Assembly (NCBI RefSeq): GCF_020379485.1
Contig: NC_063448.1
Location: forward strand, 20,483,726 to 20,547,725
Source of the DNA: Brassica napus
Lineage: Eukaryota > Streptophyta > Magnoliopsida > Brassicales > Brassicaceae
Length of the DNA: 64,000 bases
Direction: 5' to 3'
The notes below the pieces were generated by a model. That model worked only from the letters and a program-made list of their open reading frames with translations, made no database searches and was not told where the DNA came from. This document shows, piece after piece, positions 44,865 to 57,769 of this stretch; position 1 is the first letter of the stretch, and each line of letters opens with the position of its first letter. The position numbers and the translations under genes are program-made.

Positions 44865-46150
44865 TGAAACAGAGCTTGAAATTGATGTTGTTGTGTTGTG
44901 AGAGGAGATTCAAATGGTTTTTTGAATTTTGTATTTTCTCACAGTTTAGGAGAGTACAAGTTGTCTGAGTCTGATACAGCAAAAAGAGTGACCTAATTAT
45001 TATTTTTAAAAGAGCAAATATAAATATAATATATTCTCTTTTACTTTTTGTATATTTTATAGTATAATTTTCTACTACGTTGTCAAAAAAAAAAAAAAAA
45101 TTCTACTACATATATTGTTTTATGTGTTGTATATCAGTATAGACAAAGTCAGAAAACGTACGTGGTTGAATAAGTTAATCACTTGATTTGTATGCGTGCA
45201 TTGATGTGTAACAGACTAACAGTACGAGTAAGCGTCGTTTACAAGGATATTGAATTGTGTGGTCGGGTCCATTTTGGTCGGAGAAGGCAGTGATTAATTA
45301 ATTATAAGCACTCATATTTTTTTTGGTCTAAATATAGATAAGCACTCATATGTAATTATGTCTTGACATATTTACTATTGCCACTGACGTAGCATAATTT
45401 GTTTTTATCCTATGTTCATGTTTAAATGAGACATAATAGTACTTTTTTTTCTTTTTGAACCAATACATAAGAACTTTCAGCTAAATATATAGTAAAAAGG
45501 AACAAATGTGAGAAAAATTGGTGTCTTGGTAAAGAGCTTATATATCAAAATATAAAATAAATAACTAATGGTTCTAACTAGTTTTATTGTAAAATGCGAG
45601 TTTCCAAATTGTTTCTCAGTTTTTTTTTGGGCAAAAAAAAGATTTATAATATCAGTTTTTTTCTTGTTTCTCAGTTTGCTTGTGAGATGTATAGTATAAG
45701 CATTCGTCCAACCAAAAAGATGTATAACATCAGCTTTTAATTAGTTTATAACTGGTAAAACTGATCCCTTTATTTTAAGCACGTTTCAAAATCTAAGCAT
45801 GCATGAATTTTTATTGTACATACTCCAAACTATTGAGTACCATAGATATATACAATTCAAATATTCAACACTTATCATCAGGCCTGCTTATCATATAATA
45901 TGAGCATATCCTAAGTTTTAAGAAACACTGGACGTCGCCTAATACAGTAGGATGATTACAAAGTTTCAAGTGTTTCAAAAAAAAAAAGATTACAAAGTTT
46001 CAAAGACAAAATGGAGTGGAGTGGATTCGATTTGGATTATTCACACAAAATTCCTAAATATAGCTTTAGAGTAAATGTAAGTGTATATGTATTATGTATA
46101 ACGCAATCTAGGAATGGCCCTAACACTTGTATTTTCTACAATATAAAAAT
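44865..46150. other. UNE1 promoter and AT-rich spacer
   Basis: The first about 150 bp contain the UNE1 leader on the minus strand, and a TATATTTATA-type box lies near 45,013-45,030 on that strand. The rest is AT-rich with no gene or recognised repeat. Confidence 0.4.
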
Positions 46151-47370
46151 AAAAGTGAAAATAGTGATAAAGCAATTTTGAATGAGAATAATTTGCCATA
46201 TATACATGAATGAGAACAAAATTAAGAAACTACCCTACTAACCGTACAATACCAATTCACCTAACAAAATGAATACGGGCTGACGTTTTTGCCCCTATCA
46301 ATTCAACACGTGAAAAAGAGAAAGTTTCAATTTAAATGCATCTTCAACATTTATTTATTTTTTTCTCATTTCTATCTTCTGGCAACGATGTCATCATTCA
46401 TCATCATAAATATAATCTTCTAAAATCTGCATCTGCCGATCTACTTTCTAAATTACCGAACCACCACTAACTCTATTTCCGACGATAATCTAACACCAGC
46501 TTCCTCTTCAACTAATCTTCCTCGCCGCCATGAATCATATAATCAAAGAATACTGCAAAAAGTTCTTTGAGCTGGAGATCTACGAAAAATCAATAAATGA
46601 ATCAGAGAATGAGATTGATTGCAGGGTCTCGGTGAATCGACTATATGCAGCTGATTCCAATGAGCAATATACGATAAGAAACTTCAACATAATGTTTTAG
46701 TGTGTTAGGAAAAGGCTGAAACGCTAAGCTTTGATGCTAAATGTTATATGAATTGTTAGTGGGAAACAAGTTTATTAGAAGTCTATACTTATTAAATACA
46801 AGGGAACAATGATGTCTAATCTTTGAGTTATATAATATCGAATATGTTATTTACCATGTAAGAATAATGTTAGGTGTAATTTATTGGTCAATATATGATA
46901 AAATAATTGTTAACAATTAAAGAAAATAGAAATTAGACAAAATAATAATTAAATTATTTCAGTAACATATTTTATAACATTTAACAAATCATGTATCAGT
47001 AAAAATAATACAGAGCTACAACATATTTTATAACAGCTAACCAAACATGAATCATCTAATAGCCACATATTATATTGAAATTTATAAACCATTTAGTTTA
47101 CAACAAAATTATCTGTAATATTTTACCAACAATTTATCAATTAACGGTATTCGTATTTGGTAACCGCTACCCAAATATCTACTATCTAACAATTAAAATA
47201 TGTGAAATTGAAATCGTCTTCATCGATCTCGGGTAGAACCTATCTTTCTCGAATATCCTGCTGATCCGTACAATGAGGAGGTTTTTCCAATCCATGAATT
47301 GATCTCGGGTCGTCGATCTCAGGTAGTACTTGACGGATCCAGATGATGTGTTTAATAGTACATACCTAGC

Positions 47371-50300
47371 TGATACGTCCTAGATTCGAACAAGGATCAC
47401 TCAACAGGATTTTGGATATGAACTCGCCAAAGTAGGGAGATCTGATGGTTTGATAGGCGACACACAAGGTTGCGGAAAGGCCTTATGATACTACCGGCTT
47501 CGATTGTGGTTTGGAATGTGACGTCAAGACCAACAAGGAAATATATGTTTATTTGGAGAATCACTCGACAAAGAAACAAGAACTGTTCTAAGCAAAGAAC
47601 AAAGAGATAAACTCATAAACTTTAAGGGGAAAATCGATTGCCTTATTGATGGAATGAGATTACATACTTATACTAGTTGTAGTCAAAGACAATAAATAGA
47701 AATGCAGGAAAACAAGACATAGAAAATATAAATTTGACTAGATCTGGTCAAAGCACGGAAAATGGAGATGACTAGTCAATTTGACTAGATCTGGTCAAAG
47801 CACGTAAACTGGAGAAGACTAGTCAAGAAGACTGTTCGGCTCCTGTCCAGATTCATCCGAGCTGGCTGTGTCCAAGGCGGAAAGGATTAGGACATGGGCG
47901 GGACGATCAGCAAGGGCCGTGGGACGTTCTGATCGGACAAGTCGCGTTCCAACGTGGCCCAAGTATTCTGAGAGCTTAAGGATCCTTGCCTTAGAGAAAT
48001 ATCCAAAGGAAAAGTCCATGATCGGATCGAACAAAGCGGCGAGATCATCAGCACAGTCACTGGTGCATGTGGTACGAGCCAAACGGGCCAAAAGAGAGAA
48101 GCTATGGTCTGAATCGGAATTGGCTCATCCTAAGTTGATTCTGGCTTGACCTTCAGCCTTAGCTTGTGAAGTTTGACAGGAAAGGCAAGCTCCAGTACGG
48201 TCAGATCGGTCATCCGGCCATGGTTCCAGCCAAAGCTCCTTTCCGGACGTATACGGGACGGTCCAGTACACTACACGGTCAGTCTGTCCGGTACGGTGAA
48301 AAACATGAACCTCGGTTGAAATGTTCAGAACGTCCTGAACTCCATGCTGAGCTGGTTCCATAGACTGATCCGTGGACTGCGGCACATCATTCCCTCCCTC
48401 TTCAAAATGATTTGTCCTCAAATCCATTGTACCTATATCAAAAGGAAAGAAATCAGATACAAAAGAATTAAAATTCCAGGAAAATTCAGTGAATGAAAAG
48501 ATTGGACAGAAACTTCCTTAGAGTTTTCAAGTCGTTTTCATCAAGTAATTCCAAGTCCTTTGGCGTACATCATTGCTTGCTCTCTTTGTGAAATGATCAT
48601 GCTTATCATGTTCAGTCAAAACAACTAGAGAAACCACATCAAATCTGATAAAGAAATAATCAAAGGGTTTCTCTATCCTTAAGACATCAAAAACATGATC
48701 CAAACTCTTAGGATAATCATCAAGCACGTGGGCAAGCATCAAGCAAGTAAACTGATCACCAAATTTTTTTTTATCAATTTTAAAATTAGGCCAAGCTGTC
48801 AAACGGTTAGGAAAAGAAAGAGACAATGTCAAATCTGAAAAATTCTCATCATGAACGAAATCAAATTGATTCTTTGGCCTAAGTAATTTTGGTTCATGCA
48901 TTTTTCTACACCAAATCTCTTTCAAAGCACAACTTAAGTAAAACAATTTATGAAAAGGTTTAAGCAAAACGTTTTTCAACCAAGTAAAGATGTGTTTTCT
49001 TTTGGAAATTCTCGGATTCAAAACGTTTTCATGATGAGCAGAGGCAATCAACCCATGATCCTTACAGTGCTTTTGGTTTTGACAGGAGGTTGACTGAGGA
49101 AACACCTTTGGTTCATGGAGGATCGGTTTTGGCTCAGGCCGCTTCTTTCTTGGGCCTGAATCTCTTTTAGAAGTCTGGTACTCGCGGATAGACGGGCTGG
49201 AGAATCTCCAGTTTGGAAAATTCATAACTCCTTCCTACGTGAACATTTTCAAGTGATTCCAAGCCTCAGTGAATCCTTTGTGAGTTGGCTTTCCAGAGAA
49301 ATTGGATTCATGACAAAATACCTTCTGAATATTGAGATATCCGTTTTGGACTGAACCCCTGTCGCTGGCATCTCTAAGGTAGCCGGTTTGGACAACAAAG
49401 CTTATCAAAATCTCAGGCTGTTGGGCACAATCAATGCTTTCATTTCTCAGAGGCTGAACCTGTCTTTCCTGGACACTCAAAACAGAAGCTAGAAGACCAG
49501 AATCAAATGTGCAAGACAGATACTTGTTCAAATCAAAAAAAAAAAATTCTTTTCCAAGAACAAGTAACACACATTTCATCATTTCACGATGCACATCAAA
49601 GTAGACATTACAGACCAGAATCTTATCAAGATATGCAATAATATTATTCATTTTCAAGACGTGCATATCCTTCTCAACATCTGAACACAAAAGAGTAAGT
49701 TCAGATTGAGAAACAACTATCAAAGACTCAAGATGTTTTTCAAAGAAAGTGTTGTAAACCACAATATCATCAAGGCTCAAAACAACACAATTATCACGAA
49801 ATGATCTCAGAAGATTCCAAGTTCTATCAGTTTCAGAATACACAAGATCAGGCTGCAAAACAGAATAACCAAAATCAAGATCACAAAAATCATTTTCAGT
49901 TCTAAGTGATTTATTTTCCAGCAACTGATTAATCAAGAAACCGTCCAAGGCAAGAGAAGATACAAACAAATCATCAGTGATCAGTACATTTTAGAAGAAC
50001 TCAGATCAAAACCATTTTCTTTGAAAACAAACGAATCAAAAGAGTTTCTAGCACAAAAATCAGTTTGTTTCAAATCAAACTCAAGAGATTTTTCAAAATG
50101 ATCAAAGCCTTTGCTATGCTTTAAGAACTGATCAAAGCTCGAGATTATTCTAGAATTGATGCCATTGTCTTTTTGAAAACGTGGTTGATCAAGAAGTTCA
50201 TCAGGTTCAAAGATTTTAAAAGAATTAATCATGCTTTCAAAAACAGATTTTGAAACACAAAAATCTTTCACCTTTTCAAGACCAAAAATGAATCACACCA

Positions 50301-52599
50301 AGAGAACTGATCTTAACAAACATATCAGGCTGAGAATGAAGCAAATCAGATTGCTTACAGTGCTCTTGAAGATCAGGAGACAAAGGAGCATGAGTTGTGC
50401 CGGGATCAAAGCATAGATGGCTCTCCATGACGATGGAGGTGATGCTTGTTGCTTCTTCATCAAAGACTGGGCCAGGTTCGTCCTCCTTATCAAAGATTGG
50501 ACCTAGATCCTCATCCAAGGGTTTTCTAGTGTCAAGATGTGGTCCTTGATGTGGATAGTATAGTGGCTCTTCCTCAAAAACCTGTGGAGACAAAACAAGA
50601 CTACTCAGATGCTTCGGTTGCAAACGGTTAGTTCTACAATAGTCTGTTCATTATCAAGTATAAGTTCAGATTCAAGACAAGGAAGATCACAACTTTCTTC
50701 ACAAGACATCAGATTTTCAATCAGCTCTTCTTCATATTCATCAAAAATAGGTAAAGAATCTGAAAAAAAATTAATTACCTTTGGCTTTCTTGCTGATGAA
50801 CAAGGATGGCTCAGCTACAGGTGCACGTATGGATGTGCTCTTCATGTGGATCTTACTGACGACCTTGAGGGCTTTCATCATTCCCTTCTCAAAATTCTCA
50901 CATATCTCTTTTACATCAAACTGAAGGAATCGCCTCTTTGGATCAGCTTCACCTTGGGACGACCTGAAAGGTTCATTGCACCTCCTATTTGGCCTATCCT
51001 GCACACTAACAAACTCATCAAAATTATTCAAAAAATATTTAAATGAAGATTGAGAGATAGTTTGTTGTGGGGATTTCTCCTTGCTATTTTTCCTTGGAAG
51101 ACCAAACATCATAACCTGAAAATCTCAACACAAAAGTTAGGAAATAAAACCTCACACTCTCAAGTGTTTAATCTCACCCACTCAAGTGTTTCTCTCAGAT
51201 TTAGGTGATCACACACAAGTTTTTACTCAATGTTCTAAGAGAACAAATCAAAGAATCCCAATGGACAAATCCAAGCAAACAAGAAAATTTTCTCAAGATA
51301 GAAAGATAAGAGATTTTTGATTTTTGAAATCCATTTTAACCACCTCAAAGGCTAGATTTCTCCTCATTCAGCAGGCATTCTCTTCCACCACCAATCCCGA
51401 AATGAAATTTTCGATTTCTTTTTTTTTTTGTTTTTTTTTCTTATAGATCTTTCTTCTTTTTTTTTTGATATGGTGGATGGTAATGAGGGGCTCAGATTTA
51501 AGAAAGGTAGAAGAAGAAGTGTTTATAAGAAAATGGAAGATGAGAAAGATGAATGAAATAGACAATACCGGAAGAGTTGCTCTGATACCACTTTGATACG
51601 TCCTAGATTCGGACAAGGATCACTCAACTAGATTTTGGATATGAACTCGCCAAAGTAGGGAGATCTGATGGTTTGATAGGCGACACACAAGGTTGCGGAA
51701 AGGCCTTAGCTTCGATTGTGGTTTGGAATGTGACGTCAAGACCAACAAGGGAAGATATGTTTACTTGGAGAATCACTCGACAAAAAACAAGAACTATTCT
51801 AAGCAAAGAACAAAGAGATAAACTCATAAACTTTAAGGGGAAAATCGATTGCCTTATTGATGGAATGAGATTACATACTTATACTAGTTGTAGTCAAAGA
51901 CAATAAATAGAAATGTAGGAAAACAAGACATAGACAATATAAATTTGACTAGATCTGGTCAAAGCACAGAAAATGGAGATGACTAGTCAATTTGACTAGA
52001 TCTGGTCAAAGCACGGAAACTGGAGAAGACTAGTCAAGAAGACTGTTCAGCTCCTGTCCAGATTCATCCGAGCTGGCTGTGTCCAAGGCGGAAAGGATCA
52101 GCACATGGGCGGGACGATCAGCAAGGGCCGCGGGACGTTCTGATCGGACAAGTCGCGTTCCAACGGGGCCTAAGTCTTCTGAGAGCTTAAGGATCCTTGC
52201 CTTACAGAAATATCCAAAGGAAAAGTTCATGATCGGATCGAACAAGGCGGTGAGATCATCAGCACAGTCGCTGGTGCATGCGGTACGAGCCAAACGAGCC
52301 AAAAGAGAGAAGCTATGGTCTGAATCGGAATTGGTTCGTCCTAAGTTGATTCTGGCTTGACCTTCAGCTTTAGCTTGTGAAGTTGGACAGGAAAGCAAGC
52401 TCCAGTACGGTCAGATCGGTCATCCGGCCATGGTTCCAGCCAAAACTCCTTTCCGGACGTATGCGGGACGGTCCAGTACACTACATAGTCAGTCTGTCCG
52501 GTACGGTAAAAAACATGAATCTCGGTTGAAATGTTCAGAACGTCCTGAACTCCATGTTGAGCTTGTTCCATGTACTGATCCGTGGATTGCGGCACATCA
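47371..52599 (-). mobile_element. Complete non-autonomous LTR retrotransposon, 5.2 kb
   Basis: Two direct LTRs, 47371-48389 (3' LTR) and 51594-52599 (5' LTR), both begin TGATACGTCCTAGATTCG and end GCGGCACATCA. CTAGC flanks both outer ends (47366-47370 and 52600-52604). Next to the right LTR the minus strand reads TGGTATCAGAGC (51579-51590), the classic initiator tRNA-Met primer site. Next to the left LTR it has a purine tract GAAGAGGGAGGGAA (48390-48403). The element therefore runs on the minus strand. The LTRs differ by scattered substitutions and one roughly 12-bp indel, so the insertion is moderately young. The interior lacks recognisable integrase or reverse transcriptase. Confidence 0.92.
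48527..51112 (-). pseudogene. Interrupted internal coding region of the LTR element
   Basis: Starting MMFGLPRKNSKEKSPQQTIS at 51112, consecutive minus-strand frames (51112-50771, 50623-50276, 50271-49981, 49969-49235, 49225-48527) cover the interior. Four of the five share one frame, so they look like one long protein broken by stops and at least one frameshift pair. The sequence is Phe/Asp/Lys-rich (SFDQFLKHSKGFDHFEKSLE; SFPNRLTAWPNFKIDKKKFG). I see no CCHC knuckle, DTG protease, YXDD or integrase motif. Similar unknown frames occur in crucifer gypsy-related non-autonomous elements; that placement is from memory. Confidence 0.55.
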
Positions 52600-53109
52600 C
52601 TAGCCATAACCAAATTCACGGTGGCGAGACATTGGTGACAAGCGCTGTTTGACGGTTTTTGAGGATGGTATATGAGACGAAAATCAGTAGAAACGGGAAT
52701 AGATGAGGTGCTCGCGGCGGATAATATATTGTTTAGAATAAGAAAAACACAGAGGTACTGATAAAAAAAGGAGAAGAGAAAGCTATTTCTGAAAATATAA
52801 AAAAAGTAAAATACATAATAAAATTGTAAAGGATCACGAAAGAGAGGATAAGAAATCTAATCTAGGACTACGTGGGATACTAGAGGGGACAGGGGTGTTT
52901 TCGGTTTAATTACGATTGCACAGTTTAGGGTAGTTTGCAAATTTTAACCAAAAATATGCTAGCCATAAGGATAAATTAGTGGGTGGGTCCAACAAATGTT
53001 AAAAATTCGCGAAGCCTAGTAATCTAAGTTATCATGATATGTGTCTTGTATGTTTGATAAACTGAAATATTGTTCACAATGCCATTACAAGAAAAGTTTA
53101 AGGTTGCCA

Positions 53110-53121
53110 CCCCCCCCCCCC
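53110..53121 (+). repeat. Poly(C) run of 12
   Basis: Twelve consecutive C in an otherwise AT-rich region, just past the right flank of the LTR element. Confidence 0.9.
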
Positions 53122-53211
53122 AGGAAGCCCTCCTCATTGTTAATTTTTTTGTTAAATCTTTCTCGTTCCAGTGACCTGCAGATTTAAAGTGTCCTTTTCT
53201 TTTAATCTTTA

Positions 53212-53260
53212 CTAGATTTGGATCCACACAACCGTGCAGATATTAATTTTCATGTTTATA
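53212..53260 (-). mobile_element. Helitron 3'-end remnant
   Basis: On the minus strand a weak hairpin (ATCTGCACGGTTGTGTGGAT) lies 7-8 bp before CTAG followed by T at 53212, as in the two full Helitrons of this window. No matching TC start could be placed to the right, so only the 3' end is called. Confidence 0.45.
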
Positions 53261-53949
53261 TTATTTTATATAATTAGAATATATTTTTTAAGTTACTTAT
53301 ATATTTAAATGTTTATATATAATTATTTTAAATATAACAATTTGATAGTTTTTATGTTGTAAGTTAATTGATTATTTCAAATCATCACATATATTTGACA
53401 TTTTTTAGTATATATATTTTAAAATTATTTTTTATTCAATTATTATGATCCTGATCCGTAATTCAAAGCGCTAGATTTCCTTTATCAATATTTTTTATGT
53501 TTATTCATTTTAGATAATAAATATATATATATATATATATATAAGTTTATGATAAGTTAATTTTATATATGAATTATCTAATTTACTAGTATTAACCCGT
53601 TCTACCAACATATTATATTTCTAGCATAAATTTTTAATGTTTGTGAAAATAAAATATATTAATTTATCAGTTTAAAATAATGTTATCATATTTAGTTAAA
53701 TACAATGTTTTATTTTAAAATGATAGATATAATTATAAAATAGTAAAATTAGTTAAATATAATGTTTATAAAAGATAACAGAGTATATATATTAATGTAT
53801 AATAACATTAATTTCATTACTAATTACAAAATTAGTGAAAATATTTATATACAATTTTTGATAATTAAGATATTGTTATAATGTTTTTCAACACATTTTT
53901 TTTTAAAAATTAAATATATATATTTACATTTTAAATTAAAAGATATTAA

Positions 53950-56900
53950 ATTATATTATGATTTAAGTAGCTAAAAGATTATATATTAGCATTAAGGAAA
54001 TACATTTAATAAAAAAATTAAATGATGATCTAAATAAAAATATCACACATGAATAAAAGTGAGTTTGTTAACCAATCCAGGTTTTTAGGAGTCGATATTA
54101 TATTAGGAATGATATATTAGTAATTCATATTATTAGTAATAAATGAATAATAACTGATTTATAGTCAGGGTCCATTTTAAAAATAATCGCACATGAATCA
54201 AGGTTGTGACTTATGTTTTAATATATAAGATTCTTTATTGTTGTCATTTTAATTATTTTTAGATACATATATATAATTAACATCATCATTTATAGATAAT
54301 ATCGTGCCTTTATTTTCTGTGTGAAAAAAAATAGTGGGCTTAATCAATATGTCTCATTGAATACTCATGGCCGAGTTCTCTTTAAAGACCCTACTCATTA
54401 CTCAATATGTGACACGATTTCCATAATATGTTGGAGTTTCTGTTTTGCATAGTGCATTTCAAATTATAACAATTTTTGAAACTAAAAAAAAAAGATAAAG
54501 ATGCTCTCTATATGTCCCTTTTTCGAGCTGTCAAGTGATTTTAGTTCTATTTACAAAGCTTCAGGTTGGTCAAAATATCTATAAATTGTTATTGGATTCT
54601 TATCCTATTTTGTTTATAAAATTAGCATCTGGCATTTTCATCTATAACTATCATTTGATCAAACCTAGAAAATAGATTTCATCGTTTGACCAAACCCAGA
54701 TTTTCGTTGCATTACATTGATCAAATTAGGAATTTTTTTTCCTTTCAGATAGTTATGATCTTTTCATTGCTCATAATAATAAATATAAAATATTGTTTTC
54801 GTTGTGTATTAATGGTGATCTTATGATAATTTTTTTTCTTGACCGTACATACAAAGAGGAGATCTAAAAAAATAATATATGAATGACTTATATTTTCTTC
54901 AATAACTTTTGTGATTTCATTTAATTTTATAAAAAAAATTTTAGCTTTAAAACTTTGGAATTACAATTCAATTTAGAATCCTTAAATTTAATTGTAACTC
55001 TGTTATAGTAATCAAATCATATTATGTTGAATTTATAAATACATTAACAGAGATTTAAAATATCTAAATAAATCATATATATTAGATTGTAAAATGAATC
55101 AAAATATTTAAAATCTACCCTATTTGAAATCTAACAGAGTTGATTTCAACTTACATAACCAATAACACCTCTTAAATATTAATATGCAATATCCGTGAGA
55201 AACAAAGCAAATCTAATATTTTTTAGGAACAAATATCTGATATGTTATATACATATATTTAGTTATTAAAGTTTGAAAAGTAAATATCTTCTTATTTTTG
55301 TAACAAAATATTACTATTTGATATTATCTTTTATTTTTATTTATTTAGAAAAATATTTATTTTTACGGATTGAATCGAATATCCGTTTAAGATATAAAAA
55401 AATTTCGGATATCCAGACACCAAATATCTTAGTTGCTACAGATGGAATCGAGTCAGATAATAATTGGACGAAACATATCACATATATCTCAAAAAACTCG
55501 GATATTCAATTTGTGTCCATCCCTTGCATTAGGAGAGGATAATCTACTAATATATTTTATATGAAAAGAAATCAATGTATTTCTTTGTTTGAAATGTAAA
55601 TTTAATCACAACTTACAAGTGGTGGTAGAAGTTGAAAGCTGAAAAATGCTTGATTATATTATGATTTAAGTAGCTAAAAGATTATATATTAGCATTAAGG
55701 AAATACATTTAATAAAAAAATTAAATGATGATCTAAATAAAAATATCACACATGAATAAAAGTGAGTTTGTTAACCAATCCAGGTTTTTAGGAGTCGATA
55801 TTATATTAGGAATGATATATTAGTAATTCATATTATTAGTAATAAATGAATAATAACTGATTTATAGTCAGGGTCCATTTTAAAAATAATCGCACATGAA
55901 TCAAGGTTGTGACTTATGTTTTAATATATAAGATTTTTTATTGTTGTCATTTTAATTATTTTTAGATACATATATATAATTAACATCATCATTTATAGAT
56001 AATATCGTGCCTTTATTTTCTGTGTGAAAAAAAATAGTGGGCTTAATCAATATGTCTCATTGAATACTCATGGCCGAGTTCTCTTTAAAGACCCTACTCA
56101 TTACTCAATATGTGACACGATTTCCATAATATGTTGGAGTTTCTGTTTTGCATAGTGCATTTCAAATTATAACAATTTTTGAAACTAAAAAAAAAAGATA
56201 AAGATGCTCTCTATATGTCCCTTTTTCGAGCTGTCAAGTGATTTTAGTTCTATTTACAAAGCTTCAGGTTGGTCAAAATATCTATAAATTGTTATTGGAT
56301 TCTTATCCTATTTTGTTTATAAAATTAGCATCTGGCATTTTCATCTATAACTATCATTTGATCAAACCTAGAAAATAGATTTCATCGTTTGACCAAACCC
56401 AGATTTTCGTTGCATTACATTGATCAAATTAGGAATTTTTTTTCCTTTCAGATAGTTATGATCTTTTCATTGCTCATAATAATAAATATAAAATATTGTT
56501 TTCGTTGTGTATTAATGGTGATCTTATGATAATTTTTTTTTTCTTGACCGTACATACAAAGAGGAGATCTAAAAAAATAATATATGAATGACTTATATTT
56601 TCTTCAATAACTTTTGTGATTTCATTTAATTTTATAAAAAAAATTTTAGCTTTAAAACTTTGGAATTACAATTCAATTTAGAATCCTTAAATTTAATTGT
56701 AACTCTGTTATAGTAATCAAATCATATTATGTTGAATTTATAAATACATTAACAGAGATTTAAAATATCTAAATAAATCATATATATTAGATTGTAAAAT
56801 GAATCAAAATATTTAAAATCTACCCTATTTGAAATCTAACAGAGTTGATTTCAACTTACATAACCAATAACACCTCTTAAATATTAATATGCAATATCCG

Positions 56901-57357
56901 TGAGAAACAAAGCAAATCTAATATTTTTTAGGAACAAATATCTGATATGTTATATACATATATTTAGTTATTAAAGTTTGAAAAGTAAATATCTTCTTAT
57001 TTTTGTAACAAAATATTACTATTTGATATTATCTTTTATTTTTATTTATTTAGAAAAATATTTATTTTTACGGATTGAATCGAATATCCGTTTAAGATAT
57101 AAAAAAATTTCGGATATCCAGACACCAAATATCTTAGTTGCTACGGATGGAATCGAGTCAGATAATAATTGGACGAAACATATCACATATATCTCAAAAA
57201 ACTCGGATATTCAATTTGTGTCCATCCCTTGCATTAGGAGAGGATAATCTACTAATATATTTTATATGAAAAGAAATCAATGTATTTCTTTGTTTGAAAT
57301 GTAAATTTAATCACAACTTACAAGTGGTGGTAGAAGTTGAAAGCTGAAAAATGCTTG
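53950..57357 (+). repeat. Near-identical 1.7-kb tandem duplication
   Basis: Unit 1 is 53950-55652 (1,703 bp) and unit 2 is 55653-57357 (1,705 bp). They abut head to tail: GAAAAATGCTTG ends both, and ATTATATTATGATTTAAGTA starts both. By eye I find only a few differences: a 2-T expansion in a T run near 56,535, C to T near 55,935 and A to G near 57,145. The units are AT-rich and non-coding. An 89-codon frame is present in both copies but looks fortuitous. No strong microhomology was seen at the joint. Confidence 0.95.
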
Positions 57358-57769
57358 AAAAGAGAACGAGAGCATGAATACAAAACAGAAATCAAAAGCA
57401 CAGGGAAGCCGATGTAAGAACAATAAAAATGGTCAGTAGCGAAATAATCAAACTCGAGACGCAGACTTTTTAGAAAGGTAGTATCATCGGTTGACTCCGT
57501 CAAAAGAATCAACCAAAATTGATTTACACAGCAAACGCAAGTGGGTTGAATTTAAGTCGATTGTTTTATCCAAATTGTCTAGGATTAAACTACTAATTAG
57601 TCTCATCCACTAACAATGTTATTATCGATAAGAGTTTTTTTTTTTTTTGTAAAATCAAGTCGTCGTCACTTGGCCATAGTCGGCCACATGTGCCATTTTA
57701 ATTGGTTTGATGACATGTAATTATCTTCTTGTTTAAAATAGCTTCGAGCAAAAAATTCTTGGAACACGT

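Larger units (their letters stand above)
46180..53000. mobile_element. Possible older MULE (VANDAL-like) into which the LTR element inserted
   Basis: Sequence near 46,225-46,310 (AAACTACCCTACTAACCGTA, then TTTTTGCCCCTAT) resembles the inverse of sequence near 52,880-52,950 (AAACTACCCTAAACTGTGCA, then AACACCCCTGTCCCC). These could be the terminal inverted repeats of one element split by the 5.2-kb retrotransposon. Between the left end and the LTR a 56-residue frame (46,530-46,700, MNHIIKEYCKKFFELEIYEK) follows a CT-rich leader; it is unrecognised. No target duplication was found, so this is tentative. Confidence 0.3.

Noticed and set aside
47819..52619. Frames in the LTRs (for example the 90-122-codon frames around 47.8-48.1 and 52.0-52.4 kb)
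   Set aside because: They occur in both LTRs on both strands, with indel differences, and are non-coding LTR sequence.
55273..57247. Two identical 89-codon frames
   Set aside because: Identity is due to the recent tandem duplication. The composition is AT-driven and resembles an old repeat, not a protein family.
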